Source: Termitomyces sp. T153 (taxonomy: Eukaryota; Basidiomycota; Agaricomycetes; Agaricales; Lyophyllaceae). From it: a stretch of DNA of 64,000 bases. The first letter of the stretch is position 1. Each line of letters starts with the position of its first letter. The position numbers and the translations under genes were made by a program. This document shows positions 1 through 12,222 of this stretch, one piece after another. The stretch covers positions 248,001 through 312,000 of the forward strand of contig JACKQL020000055.1 in the NCBI GenBank assembly GCA_018296165.2. Direction: 5' to 3'. The notes below the pieces were generated by a model. The model worked only from the letters and a program-made list of their open reading frames with translations. It made no database searches and was not told the DNA's origin.

Positions 1-2141
1 CGAGAAGACCCTGGTAGGAGAAATCAAAGCCATGAAGTATGGGCTTAGGAATGCATAGGTATTCATAGGAATCTGCATGTAGCTAGTCATTATTGGACTT
101 CGACTTATTAAATGGGGAGATCGATCGTACGAGATATCCATGCCCACAACTGAGCAAGAATTTGTGACCTGGCGTGATGTGGAGGATCGCATATCTGGAC
201 GATATCCAAATTCTTTCTGGGCTGCAAGCCATACGTCTATCAGATTGCAAAATGCCTGAGGAGGAGAAGCCGTTACATCAAAAAGCCCATATCCTCTCAT
301 CGCCCTCCTCTTCATAACCATCGAGATATCATCTTCCACAATCTGAGTGACCCCTGTCGCTCCAGTTGTTCGTCGACCTCCACTTAGACTATGATTTCGC
401 GATACTTTTCCTTCGGTAGTATTCTCTAAAGAAAGACCCAATGCGCTCCCTTGCATCCTCTCCATCTCGTTTGCAGCAACATCGCCATGCAGGTGGGTCG
501 TAGAAAGTCTCCTAGCCTCCAAAACTGAGAATGGTTCCCGGTCTCCTTGTCCGGATAGGAGGGTGTGTTGATCCGGCAACGGAGGCACAACTGGGTCTGA
601 CTTTGATTTCTGCCTTCCGCGCAGAAGAGACTGTTCTCTTGATCGTGATCCAACCCTACTTGTACTTATAGCCCGTTCGAAAAGAGAGGTAGTGCTTTGT
701 AGCATATCTTCGGGGACATCATCGTCTCGAGGGGCTTTGACGATGCGGTAAGAGGGCCCAGCGCCAACAGCTAAGTTACCTCGAGAGCTCCAGGCTGCGG
801 GCTTTGGTGTGTCATAGATTGCATAAAGCTCTAGATCTCCGTCCTTGTTGACAACCATGATGTTCGTTGTGAGTGGGTGTCTAGTTCCGCTAGGGGAGAG
901 AGCAAAGGACGAAAGAGGTCGAGCAAAAGTTTTGGCTAGAGAAAGTTTGAGAGTGCTAGATTACAGTGAGCGGCAAGGCTTACTCCTTCGCGTATCGGAT
1001 AAGATTAATCCATGGCTGTCTTGGTTACTCGGCGGCCCTTGATTGGCATGCGCCCCAGATGGCCATGTTAGATTGGCCCACGACCTTCTCCCTATTCTGA
1101 CGGAATCCTGTGTTCTACTTCCATTCAAGGGAGCATCGTCGTTGACGTCTATGACATTCCAGAGACGCACATATGACGCTTCTCTCTCCATGGAAGCGAG
1201 TAGACCACGACGTGTGCTTGAAAACTCTAAACCTGAGAAAATGGAATTTGGCTGTAGTTGTGCACCGTCGGCAGAAGCGTCTTTCTCCGTAAATGTGAGA
1301 TTGGGCGTTTGCAGCTTGCGGGTATCCCAGACGGTAATGACACCATCCCCGAAGCACGCTATGCGATGGGGGTCGAACAGATCGGTAGCTATTCCCTGTA
1401 CCTTAGATGCTGCATTGAGCGTTGTAGCTACAGGGCTACGGAGGTCGAAGAGGCGCAGCCAACGGTAAGATATCCCTGCGAGGAGTAGGGTAGTGGATTG
1501 CGGAAGGAATGACACAACTGATACGGTCTCCGTAGATGCATACTGTTGGAGAATGCGGTTGTCGGCCCCTCGGCCAATATCAGCTTGGGGAATGATAGGC
1601 TCCGGACGCAAAGGGCGTTTCACAACGTCATGATTCGAGGACTGGCCCAACGGTAAGGAAAGGGTAGCTGACACAGTATTAATGTCCCATAGAATCAAAC
1701 TACAATCCCCTCGTACTTTGTCGAATCCTGACGCGAGATAATTGGGGTCCACGGAGCAAAACGCCAAAGAATTGCAGGAACGTGAATTGCGCACATTGAG
1801 AGGAATACCCTGGCCACTTGACAGACTGTTGCTCCTCTGCGATACTCTGGATGCCTCCAGTCGAAGCAACTCAATCCTTCCACTCGAGTTTCCGACAGCT
1901 ACTAGGTCATCGAAGATGGGATCTGGAGACCAGGCGAGACACTGTAGTTCCTGTCACACAATGTGCGGGATATAGTATCCTCACTCACCTTCAAATGCTG
2001 TAAATCATGCTGTGAAGTGATCTGTCTGATTTTGGGTTGGTTTGGGGCCCATTCATACAGGGTAATTTGCGACCCGCCACCAACAATGAACCTATTGGCG
2101 CCCCTTGGATGCCAGAGCAGCTTTTTGTCGTACTGGACCAT
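1..2141 (-). CDS. Mio/SEA4-like WD40 protein (GATOR2/SEACAT subunit), partial
   Basis: Likely subunit of the SEACAT/GATOR2 complex, which acts at the vacuole or lysosome upstream of TORC1. My exons on the minus strand are 2141-1989, 1941-984 and 935-1; the last is open to the window edge, so the C-terminal part is missing. Introns are 47 and 48 nt with GTGAGT...CTACAG and GTAAGC...CTCTAG borders and keep the frame. The start at 2141 is chosen because the protein then opens with a first WD40 strand (LLWHPRGANRFIVGGG). Family-like signatures follow: CLAWSPD after intron 1, CNSLAFCSVDPNYLASGFDK with a later WDI, the block NIMVVNKDGDLELYAIYDTP in exon 3, and RAMRGYGL near 270. The assignment rests on recalled similarity of these blocks to human MIOS. 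A more general WD40 scaffold is the alternative. Upstream lie about 250 bp without a clear gene. Confidence 0.8.
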
Positions 2142-2199
2142 GTCGCGTAGCCAGTCGTTATCGAGAATGAGCAAAGAATTGATCAAACAGTAAGAAAAC

Positions 2200-3860
2200 A
2201 ATGCGAGAAGGAAATCGAGAACATGGCCACTCCAAACAAGAGATGAACGTTTGGACGTTTGAAACGTTGATATTGGATTCGGCTGACTTTCAACTTGAAC
2301 TCTAACTACATCGACGTCGCGTGTCTCTTGTGATGTTCAAAATATCTCACTTTGCTGTTTTTATTCACTACTGATAGTCCATTTTTTGAACAAATGGAGG
2401 AAGCGGTTGCAACTGAGTACTGATTGCGTAATGACCTCAATCTCTACGCTAGTCGTTGAGGAGGATCGTTCTGCTCTTAAATTCAGATTGACTCAGAACA
2501 CTGAACATTGTTTGTGGATAGCTGAGGCTGAGGATGTGAACGTTGTTCATGGATTAGTACTGCGAATCCTTCGTGTTCCGAGGGCAGTACTGGCACTGGA
2601 CAAGGTGACTGAGCATGACCGCAATTTTTCCTATCCTACGTGTGGTCTCCTTGGCTGTTTCTCTATGAGATAAGGTCAGAGTAAAAGTAGATTTATGTGA
2701 GCGCACCCGTCAGATAGAAGAATGGAAACAGATTGTGCGACAGCGCGTCTCCTGTGCTCGGATTTCTACTAACTTTGCATTGGTACAATTTTTGCAACCA
2801 AAATTGGTTGAATTGCCTTTCTCTTCATCCTGATGAAGATGATCCCATACACACTCCTTTTGGCGAGCCATGATGCATCCAGGGTTCTTTTCGATGAATA
2901 GATTTTCTCAAAGGTCATTTGCTATTAAAAGAAGGTTTGATGGCCTGCACGGAACTAGCCGACTGACCCCTATTGACCCTCAAATTTCCACCGACCAAAT
3001 GATTCTACTGACTGCAGATGCAACACGTGAGTACTGGACACGTTTGTAGTTAGACCCTTCGTGGCCTCGTCCTACGGCCCTACCAATTGCTTTTGCTCCT
3101 TGATCATGGATCTACCGCTCTTTTTCTGCCGTCGCAGCCTAGACCACGTCCGCCATGGCATCAGACTCAAGATGGGAGGACCTACCGATAAAGATCTGTA
3201 TCACAGGTGTTGGGCTACTGAGAGAAATTGTGTCTCCGCCTGCGCAACATACCCGAAGTGATCTCGCCTGTCTCGCCAAAATCCACGAACAAGGTTGTGC
3301 TCTGTCAGGTACCAAGGAAGGAAATCAAGACGGAAAAGTCACTTGGGAGGACAGCTAAGGTACCCTGAAGCAGTTGTTTTCGTTCGACAAGGCTCCAATC
3401 GCGCGACTACAGCTGTGTGACTCTTCGATTTTACTAGCTAAGGACGTCTTCAGAAATCTTAGCACCTTAGCTGATGGAAAGGTTGAAAAGACACCCATTT
3501 TAGACTTCAAGACGAGGCCTTGCTCTGGACATCTAGAACAAGTCGCTTTGTGTAAGTACCATGAATAGTTTGGTTCATTTATTCCTACTACGATTTTGAA
3601 CCCTGGTAGTCATGCTCGCTGTCTGTACAAGTCTGCACATGACAAAGGTGAAGATTGGAGCGATTCATGTATCCTGGTCAGTCGTGCATACACATACATG
3701 ATGAATTTTTGACATCGTCAATACATGATTGGTCTTCACACTTCTGGTTCATGATTGCCATTATTCATACGTGCCATGAACGTTGAAGCCTTGATATCAT
3801 TTACTTACCGAGTTTGACGTCAATTCTACTCATAGGGGTCGGCCGCACATCGGAGGGGTG
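2200..3860. other. Unassigned stretch with a possible decayed or spliced gene
   Basis: CG-containing, non-transposon-like DNA between two host genes. The longest open piece starts at an ATG at 2431 and ends at 2673 (about 80 codons); other short open pieces on the plus strand lie at 2930-3050, 3155-3358 and 3374-3568. I do not recognise any of them and could not join them into a convincing spliced model. It could be a lineage-specific gene, a pseudogene, or plain intergenic DNA with divergent promoters for the flanking minus-strand genes. Confidence 0.25.
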
Positions 3861-3888
3861 CCCAGGCATTACGGAAGACTGTTCAAGT

Positions 3889-5940
3889 TTACGCTAACCC
3901 TGAGCTATTGTTTTCTTCGTTCTCTTCCGTACTTCGCTTCGCGTATAACACCGACTCCAGCAGAGAGGTCAACCCAACCTCTCTTTGTATGTCAGACAAG
4001 AGCGCCATCTCTTCCTTTGATGCATGACTCCCGAAGACCAAGTCCATCTCCTCCAAAGTTTTCCCTTTTGTCTCTGGAACGAAGAAATACATAAAGATGA
4101 TAGAAAGGACATTGATGACAGCGAAGAGAATATATGTCCCAAAACCGATATGCTTAATCATGGGAGGAACAGAGTAAGCCACAACGATAGTATTGGCCCA
4201 GTTTGAAGTTGCGCCGATTGCCGTTCCCTTCGTTCGCGTCGATAGAGGGAAAATCTCAGAGATCAGTGTCCAAGAGACAGGACCTGCCCCATATGCAAAA
4301 TTCGCCTGCGTCCATAAAGTCAATTTCCTTTCTCGAAGGCTGTCGAATACAAGTCGAAAACGATACATACAATATAGATCCAAATGAACACAACAGCCGT
4401 CCACCCGCCAGCTGTGTGAGCTGTCCAGTTTGCCGAGAATTTGGCCGTAATAATGCCCACTATCAGCATAGAAAGTCCCATTCCCGTGCAACTTGCAATC
4501 CATAGCGGTTTTCGGCCCAACTTGTCAATTAAGACCATGCTGAGCATCGAAGCTAGCACCATGATCACGCCGACTACACCAGTAGCTAGAAGAGATACCG
4601 AGTTAGACGAAAGGCCGAGATTTTGGAATATGAAAGGAGCGTAATAAATAACTAGAGTTGCATTCTTCATGATTTACATGTAAGACTCAGAAATGAAGCA
4701 CTTACTCGAGTCAATACCAGTCCATTGCTGGAAAAACATTATTATACCGGCTATCGCAGTCCTTTTGAAGCTGTCTAGCGACCTAAAGAGATTCGCATAG
4801 CCCATGAGTTCTGCAATCCAGATGTTACCTCCCTTCTTCACGAGTCGGGGGTACCTTTGCTCGAGTATCCGGCGGTTAAAGATTGCCTCTGCCTTGATTT
4901 CCAGAAGCTCGATTTGAATCAATTCATGATTTTCTGGCAGGTTTCTGAGAAAAGATAGTGTGGTCGTAGCCTCCGCATATCGACCTTTGTTTACAAGAAG
5001 TCTAGGGGAGTAAGGCATGAGGAAAGTGCCAATAGCCAAGATAATGGCTGGAATGCCTTGGATAATCCAAGGAAGCTCCCAGGCCAGGTATTTTTGGCCG
5101 AAGCCAGTTCCTCCAATAAAGTTGGTACCATAGCCGATCCAGTATGCCACCTGTTTTCTTGAGGATTAGAGCAATTGACGTGACTTACATGGAGTTCCCC
5201 ACAAACCATTATTCCGAATGTCACACCGAATTGTTGCATTGCGACCAAGAGACCTCGATGACATAGTGTGAATTAAAAGGACCTATGGAGTCTGAGGAAC
5301 AATACTTACCCCGAAATTCTGGAGGAGCAAGTTCAGCATTGTATAAGAACCTGTAGGGGGGATTGATTCAAGTTCAATGTCTAAATCAGAGATTGAAGCG
5401 AGCACTTACCCGATTCCTGCCAACGTGCCTACTCCTATGCCAGTAAAGAACCTTCCCGAATAAAGGAAAGCGAGATCTTTTGCTCCAGCACACAGGAAGG
5501 AGCCGAGAATGACCCAGAGAGCACCCGAAAGAATCGTGTGCTTGCGAGAATAAACTTCACCGAATAGCCCTGCTGTTAAAGAGCCAATGTAGCCGCCGAT
5601 TTGAAGAATCGCAGTCAAAAGTGACTGAACTTCGGCTTCCGTAGTTTTCGGGAACTTCATCTGGAAGGACGGTTTGGTGAAACTACCGCCGAGAACACCT
5701 TGTTGATAGCCATATAGAAAACCGCCGATACTGATCGTAATCGATGGAATTAGTTGGATGAAATCATTTGGGAGTCTAACTTGGTTAGACTGACGATGCA
5801 AAACCAGCTACGGCTAGAGCTTTTTTGTCCTTGATCAAAGCACGTAAGCCATTGACACCGAGATAAAGTTCCGCTCTGCGTTGAGCCGCAGCTCCCTGAG
5901 CGAGTTGAACACGGTTGGTTGAACACGTTGAGTTGAACAT
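3889..5940 (-). CDS. MFS sugar porter (hexose/quinate-type transporter)
   Basis: Plasma-membrane sugar:H+ symporter-type protein of the major facilitator superfamily. Seven exons: 5940-5795, 5730-5410, 5350-5310, 5253-5189, 5150-4706, 4651-4371 and 4305-3889, giving 571 residues in one frame; introns are 37-65 nt. Family hallmarks seen in order: ASIGGFLYGYQQGVLGG in helix 1, GRFFTGIGVG, YNAELAPPEFRG, the SPRLL motif after helix 6, QQWTGIDS then IIYYAP across an exon junction, DKLGRKPLW, and PETKGKTLEEMD near the end. About 12 hydrophobic segments are present. I chose the start at 5940 because exon 1 then gives a short soluble N-terminus leading into helix 1; it overlaps a GTTCAAC-rich run of short repeats. 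The 3' splice site at 4652 was picked over the nearer AG at 4665 because only it keeps frame. Substrate is not predictable from sequence alone. Confidence 0.9.
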
Positions 5941-7088
5941 GGCGGGACAGAGCACGAAGCGATAATCAGCCAGTTCTTGCCTGTCTTGGCCAGAAGTCCG
6001 TCTTCGACGGGAGTAGAAGCAATATCATATGGTAAGCCATCCGGCAAAGCGAAGTCACGGACGAATAACCAGAAAAAGCTATGTACTTATGAGAGCAACA
6101 AGATTTACCAAAATGAACAAGCAGCAGAGATTATGACAGTTCGAACAGGGCGACTGAGGGACAGACTGTATGTTGCTGAACCGAAGAAGATGTACCAAAA
6201 CATTAGCTTACACCCATAAGTGAGAAAAGACTATAAGTGAGAACAGATATGACAGAAAGCCATGGAGAAAGGACCCTCAACCCTTGTCCGAGAAATTGCC
6301 AGAAATTCGGCCCAAAAAGGGAAATAAAATCTCTGTCATTTTTAATTATCTGGTCCCAATGCCTTAATATGTAAATTTACATTTTTTTAGGACCACTAGG
6401 TACAGGGAATTGAGCCAAAAGAATTTAAGAATATGATAAGAATGATTTAATCAAATTCATTATCCTTTCTGTGTGTTCCTGCTGAAGCCATAAAAAGAGT
6501 ATCATGAATCAATACACACAGTATTTCAGTGACCTGTGCAATAATTTTGAAGAAAAATTACATCTTTCAAGAAGCTCTTGTTTTCTTGTCTGGTGGGCAT
6601 GAGGGGACTGGAAGCAGCCAGACATATCAACTGTCATGCAGGGTTGATAACATTAATATCCATCATAATATTGCCTGGGATGCGTCAATGGGAGCTACAG
6701 TCAGGCTATACCATCTATTTATTATAACAACAGCTTGTAGTTACAGCATAGTCATGATATAACCAGCGTTGTACCTACAGTATCACGTGCCTGACAAATT
6801 TCGGCCAAATATTCTGTCAAATGGGAGAATTGAACCCATGACTGCAATCCCAAAAACAATCATTATTACAACCATAACTGCTTGATCATAAGAGCATGAT
6901 AATAGTGTCAAATCCTTGCAACTGGGGAGCAAGCTCCCCTTCAAAATATCCCTGGAACCCTAAGCATATTAACAAGACCTTAACAGAACCTTAACCAAAC
7001 CTAACAAACCTTTGACTACCTAACCAAAACTCTAACTGAACCCCAATGAGGCTAACTGTGTGCTCAACAGGCAGGCCCTGTGAGTACA
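5941..7088. other. Upstream region grading into AT-rich, CG-poor repeat DNA
   Basis: 5941-6230 is ordinary CG-containing sequence upstream of the transporter. From about 6240 the DNA becomes AT-rich and nearly CG-free. 6900-7040 has runs like 'accttaac...aacctaac' and a 'ggggagcaagctcccc' palindrome that resemble the interior of the MITE at 10247-10859, so an old related copy may lie here. No credible gene. Confidence 0.5.
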
Positions 7089-7090
7089 TA

Positions 7091-7308
7091 CAGTAACTCA
7101 AAAAACTGTCCCAATGTTTTATACTTTTTGAAAGATGACATTGGCATGAAGAATTGGAAGTATTTAAAATTCTGGTTAAATCATGTAAAATACTATGGCA
7201 TCATGGCTACAAATTGCATTTCAGTTTATGTAATTTAAATCAAAACTGATGGAGTAATGGCCATTTTAAAATATTCACTCATTGGGACAGTTTTTTGAGC
7301 ATCTCTAA
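7091..7308 (+). repeat. Left arm of the Tc1/mariner element
   Basis: Long terminal inverted repeat. CTCAAAAAACTGTCCCAATG occurs at 7097-7116 and its reverse complement at 7280-7299, so the arm is itself flanked by inverted copies of the terminal motif. Confidence 0.85.
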
Positions 7309-7317
7309 TTTTGGTAT

Positions 7318-8367
7318 TTAGTACTTTGTATGTCCTCCATTTGCCTTGATAACTGCTTGAATCCTTCTAGGCATGCTTTCTATCTAGGCATGCTTTCCAT
7401 CTAGGCATGCTTTCTATCAGTCTTTGGCATACCTCTGCTGGTATTCCATCCCACTCCTTTGCAACCCTCTCCCACAATTCATGTACACCATGAGGAGGTG
7501 TTTCATACTGCCTAAGCTGCTCCTTGAGGTACTCCCAGAGGTGTTCAATAGGGTTAAGATTAGAGGATTGGGCTGGCCACTAGAGGACATCAAAGTTGTT
7601 GTCTTCAAACCACTTGTTAGCCCTCTTGGAGTTGTGTTTGGGGTCATTGTCCTGTTGAAAGTAGTGGGCACCCTCCTCCATCTCCAACTTTTCAAAGCTC
7701 TCCTTTGCTCCATCATCCAAAATTTCATAGTACTGCTCTGCATTCATGATTCCCACCACCTCTACCAGCTTTCCTGCCCCATTCTGACTCATACAGCCCC
7801 ATACCATGAGATTATTCCCTCCTCCATATTTCACAGTAGGTATAGTGTTCAGTTTGAAATGCCTTCTTGTTGCTTCCACACATACTGTTTTCCATCTGAC
7901 CCCATCCTGTTAATCTTTGTCTCATCTGTCCATAACACTCCTTTCTAGTCCTCCACAGTCCAGTTCTGATGCTCTTGAGCCCATTGAAGTCATAGTTGCT
8001 GATGTCTAGCTTTGAGCATAGGAACTTTCCTCTTTGTAGCAGACCAATATCCCTCCTCCTTCAGCACATTCCAGACAGTCTGAGGAGAGACAGGGTTGGA
8101 AATGATGTTGTTAATAAAATTGGTGGCCTGAACAGCTGTATCAAGTCTCCCAGTTGAGATTTGTCAAACAATAGCCTGTTGATCATGTGGAGTAAGCTTA
8201 GCTGGATGACCTCCAAGATGGTTTTCCTTGTCCACCTCCAACTCTCTACCAATCCTCCCAATAGTAGACTTCCCTAGACCAGTTTTAGCCCCAATCTGAT
8301 GCAGAGGATACTCTTGAGCAAGGAGAGAAGCAACAGTAGAGCATTGTGCAGGAGAAGTAGCTTTCAT
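7318..8367 (-). pseudogene. Tc1-family DDE transposase, inactivated
   Basis: Cut-and-paste transposase of the Tc1 (DD34E) group. The start at 8367 begins MKATSPAQCSTVASLLAQ and leads into a helix-turn-helix region (IGAKTGLGKSTIGRI). Catalytic landmarks are visible: first Asp in LWTDETK, second Asp in FQQDNDPKH, Glu in LNPIEHLWEYLK. Three in-frame stops interrupt it, near 8164-8166, near 7949 and near 7587, each explained by a single C-to-T or G-to-A change; the SPD normally before LNPIE reads SSN, also by such transitions. Close to the C-terminus a 17-bp unit is present three times (7367-7417), which shifts the frame; without the two extra units the tail would read through to a stop at 7318-7320. 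Confidence 0.88.
7367..7417. repeat. 17-bp direct triplication in the transposase tail
   Basis: Three adjacent copies of ctaggcatgctttctat (the middle one with c for t). It adds 34 bp and breaks the reading frame of the transposase C-terminus. Confidence 0.9.
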
Positions 8368-8507
8368 GATGGTAGTTGAAGGTCAAGATGTGGTTCAACC
8401 AACTTGAACCACTCCTAAATATAATCAAACATGGTCACATGACTCTGTTGATATTTCCACATGCAACTTACTCTTTATTTCTGACTAAAATAGGGATAAA
8501 CCTGCAA

Positions 8508-8727
8508 AGTTGGAGATGCTCAAAAAACTGTCCCAATGAGTGAATATTTTAAAATGGCCATTACTCCATTAGTTTTGATTTAAATTACATAAACTGAAAT
8601 GCAATTTGTAGCCATGATGCCATAGTATTTTACATGATTTAACCAGAATTTTAAATACTTCCAATCCTTCATGCCAATATCATCTTTCAAAAAGTATAAA
8701 ACATTAGGACAGTTTTTTGAGCCACTG
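8508..8727 (-). repeat. Right arm of the Tc1/mariner element
   Basis: Inverted copy of 7091-7308. The 20-bp terminal motif appears at 8519-8538 and, inverted with a mismatch or two, at the outer end near 8703-8722. Confidence 0.85.
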
Positions 8728-10246
8728 TATGAAGTAAGGCACTGCCTTATGTAATTACATTAAATGTATTCATAGGTAGCATCAAGTGATGCTATTATGT
8801 TATAACAATAATAATAATGATAATAATTAAAGTAGAGTAATTGTACAAGTAAGGATTAACAATAAGTACTCCATTACAATCATCCATCCTGTTAATAATA
8901 TATGGGAGCATGATTCTGGAACTTATGGGAATGAGAAAGGATGAACTGGCCACAAGAAGACCAAAGAAAAGTGACCTGACAAACATGACCCTGAATATAG
9001 ATATCTACAATGGGACACCCAGGGTTTCATCAGGCACACTGGATACTAATGTCAAACTACTAAGGGAAAATTCCATATTTGTAGATGACTGGCTAACAAG
9101 AGTGGGGCTATGGATGGCCCCAGAAAAAACTGAACTAATGCAGCACTTGTGGAGACAGGACAGGGGATGCTCACCACCAATCAAATTGCCAATGCCTGAT
9201 GGTCCCAAAGTGGAAATATACACAAGGGAAACAATAAGAATTCTGGGACTTCACATCAACAGGAAGCTCACATTCAATTGACACATCCAAAAGGTAGCAT
9301 AAAAGGCCAGAAGCATAGCAATGGGATCACAGATACTAGCCAACATGCTCAGAGGTATAAGCCAGACACAACTATGCACAATGTACAGAGTGTGCATGGT
9401 GCCAATTATGACATACACATACCCTATGTGGTGGATGGGTAAGATGATACATATGGAAAAACTGTCAAAAATCCAGGATGATGTGCTGTGACATATGGTG
9501 GGTGCTTTTAAGACCACACTCACTAAGGCACTAGAAGTTGACATGACAATACTGCCACTGGAAACTACATTAAATGTAACAGTTAATAAATATGCTAATA
9601 GGTTACACAGACTCAAAGGCTTGAACCTGGTTGTTGGCTACTGGAGGACTAGAGACAACCAGGGCTTAACACCAACCCACTGCTGCCACCATTCAGGAAC
9701 CCAAAGAAGAAGAAGACACCTCAAAAAGATCAACCAGCTAGTGAGAATTGCAAGAACAACATACAGACCAACAGAAGGCAAAAGTGTCAACTTGTTCATT
9801 TCACTCCTATGGCAAAGCATGGCAGAGAAGTTTGGGAATAGACTAATGATTACAGGTGCACCAAAGAAGGCCAAGAAAAAAGAAGAAGCAAAGAGACACA
9901 ATGAGAGGCTATGATGGCTACTGGAAGCTGACCCAACATGGGTTATCATATACTCAGATGACTCAATGCAAGAAACAGGCTCAGGAAAGAACAAAATGGT
10001 AGGATGGGGCATAGTTGGCTACTATGAGGGCAAAGAGATACTTGTAGAGCAAGGCAGCCTTAGAAGGAGAGTGGAGGTTTATGATGCTGAGCTAACAGGG
10101 ATAGTAGAAGCAGCCAGAGCAGCTATAAAAAAATACACAAAGACACAAAAGCAAGTCAAACATATCCACATTTTCACTGACAATATGGTGGCAGTGACAT
10201 TGTCATATGAACCAAAACCAAGGCCCACAGCCAACCCTGTCACTTT

Positions 10247-10859
10247 AATGCATCATTCTGTGTAAATACAGTAAAAACAGCATGCATTATTTTCTGTAAC
10301 TTAAATTAAGTACTGTATAAAAGTAATGCATGACATTGATGCATCACTGATGCATTAGGAATGAATGAAAAATACATTACATAGGGATTGAACCAAGATC
10401 AATGTGAATAGAAATCAACAACAAACAACACCAATGACTATTAGACCTAACAGTCATAGAAAAAAAGTTGAGATGAAGTGTATTATCCAAGGGGAACAAG
10501 CCCCCCTTTAATAGATATCCCTGTCCAAAGCCTTAACCAACCTAATGCTAACACCAACCTAATCAACCTAACCAAAAACCTGACTGAACCATAATTGGCT
10601 AATAGTACAAGCCATAGACAGCTTCTACACATATACATCATGTTGATGTAATTTAACTTTGACTATGGTGCATTGGTTATGTTGTTTCTTTTAGTATGTG
10701 TGTATAGGTTGTTGGTTCATTCATATGGTAAGGCATTTTTTTCTGTTCCTAATGCATCAGTGATGCAACAGTGTCATGCATTAATTCCATACAGTACTGA
10801 ATTTAAGTTACAGAGAATAATGCATGATGTTTTTACTGTAATTACACAGAATAATGCAT
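10247..10859. mobile_element. MITE inserted in the LINE RNase H
   Basis: A 613-bp non-coding element with long imperfect inverted ends (ATGCATCATTCTGTGTAAAT at the left; the right end read inward starts ATGCATTATTCTGTGTAATT). CACTTT flanks both sides (10241-10246 and 10860-10865); extending by one base each way gives TCACTTTA/TCACTTTG, which would fit an 8-bp hAT-type duplication with one mismatch. The LINE coding sequence resumes after it. Confidence 0.75.
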
Positions 10860-11336
10860 CACTTTGTTAGAATCAGGTGAGGCTAGGACAGTCACACATG
10901 TTTAACATCATGCATACTGTAGACAACTTTCTTTACAAGGAGGCTGACAATATGGTGGATATCAAATGGTGCCCAGGACATGAGGATGTGTTGAGCAACA
11001 AAAGGGCAGATGAAGAAGCAAAAAAGGGCTTGGAAATGTGGAAAGCAGATCACACCATATACATAAACACAGGAAGGAAGGTAAAGGAGGATGCCCTAGA
11101 AGTGTGGGACTAAGAAATAGTGGAGAGCACCATAGACAGGAGGTTTTGCAATTGCCAATAATCTTCCCCCCAGGTGGAAACCAAGAGAACATGTAATCCA
11201 CATGTTAAGGGAAGTTTTCAGTAGACTTATGCAATGCAGGACAAAACACATATTTATTGGGGAGTACTATGCTAAATTTTTACCTAATGAGAACATAGAT
11301 TGCATATGTGGAGAGAGGTTTCAGACAAGGGAACAT

Positions 11337-12222
11337 TGATATAGCTAGAGATATTTCTAAATATACCAGATATAAAGGCTGAAAACTATAAGCCTTTAAT
11401 GCCAAAATCTGTAGGCAAGGGAACATACTAGCATAGACACAAAGAAGCCCAGAATACACACTAAAAACACTGCCAGCAGAACCATAATGATAAGACTGAA
11501 AGGAACTGAGCTTGATCATGCATTGATGGTTGATCAATGGCTGTGCTTGGCACACTGGCTAGACACCTAACTGATGCTGAGGACAGCAATATGGGCATCT
11601 ATTGCCATAAGGCTTTTGCCACACCTTGTAAATATGACTTTCTCTGCACCAGACTGCCTGGAATAAAGCCACCAACTGCAACCAATCACATGCAGTTGAC
11701 TAGGAGGGTTTTTGGCTGAAAAGAAAGGCAGGAAAAGGAAAAGGGATTCAGGTGAACATGGAATCAGGAGATGATGCACTATGCAGAACAACACATTATA
11801 TCAGTGTATTCAAGCAATGAGGGCATGATGCCAAGAATGACCATGCAGTACAATGACAGGAGTGCATGGAGAGCATGCTGGTCCATGTATGAACAACAAG
11901 CTATAAAAGCAAGGGATTTTGAAGGGGAAGGACAAGCAATCTGCATACCATAGCTTGGAGATACCCCAGGGAGTGGAATCTCTTAGGCTTACAAGTTCAT
12001 AGTTGTTTTGGGTTTTGGTTAACATTACTATTAAACCCTTTCTATAGCACAAGACTGTCTCAAGCTAGTGAATAAATCATTTAAATTTATATACTACTAT
12101 TTCTGTTCTATGTGAGCTTGCATATAACTAAGCTTCCAAACTACTGTGAAAACAAAGTTTGATCAGTTGATCAGATCAATCGATCAGATCAATTGATGGC
12201 ATCAAATTTACATCTCACATCA
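11337..12222 (+). mobile_element. Solo LTR (TGAT...ATCA family), 886 bp
   Basis: Flanked by ACAT at 11333-11336 and 12223-12226. It starts TGATATAG and ends CACATCA. A TATAAAA box lies at 11902-11908 and a block 'ggagtggaatctcttaggct' just downstream is shared with the copies at 41811-42961 and 61371-62250. A motif 'aaggctgaaaactataagcc' close to its start is also shared. Removing it rejoins the LINE sequence exactly. A 5-bp duplication AACAT would also fit if the element ended one base earlier. Confidence 0.75.

Larger units (their letters stand above)
7091..8727 (-). mobile_element. Tc1/mariner-type DNA transposon with about 215-bp inverted arms
   Basis: The element is bounded by TA at 7089-7090 and TA at 8728-8729, as expected for Tc1/mariner insertion. 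It starts CAGTAACTCAAAAAACTGTCC and its other end, read inward, is CAGTGGCTCAAAAAACTGTCC. The arms (7091 to about 7308 and about 8508 to 8727) are inverted copies of each other over their full length. The transposase lies on the minus strand between them and is broken. The element is CG-free over long runs, indicating age. It sits between the transporter gene and the first LINE. Confidence 0.9.

Noticed and set aside
4652..4705. 3' splice site at 4665 in the transporter
   Set aside because: It breaks the frame; the AG at 4652 restores a normal sugar-porter helix.
12160..12205. Palindromic gatcagatcaat repeats as a regulatory site
   Set aside because: Short simple-sequence run near the end of a solo LTR; no further support.
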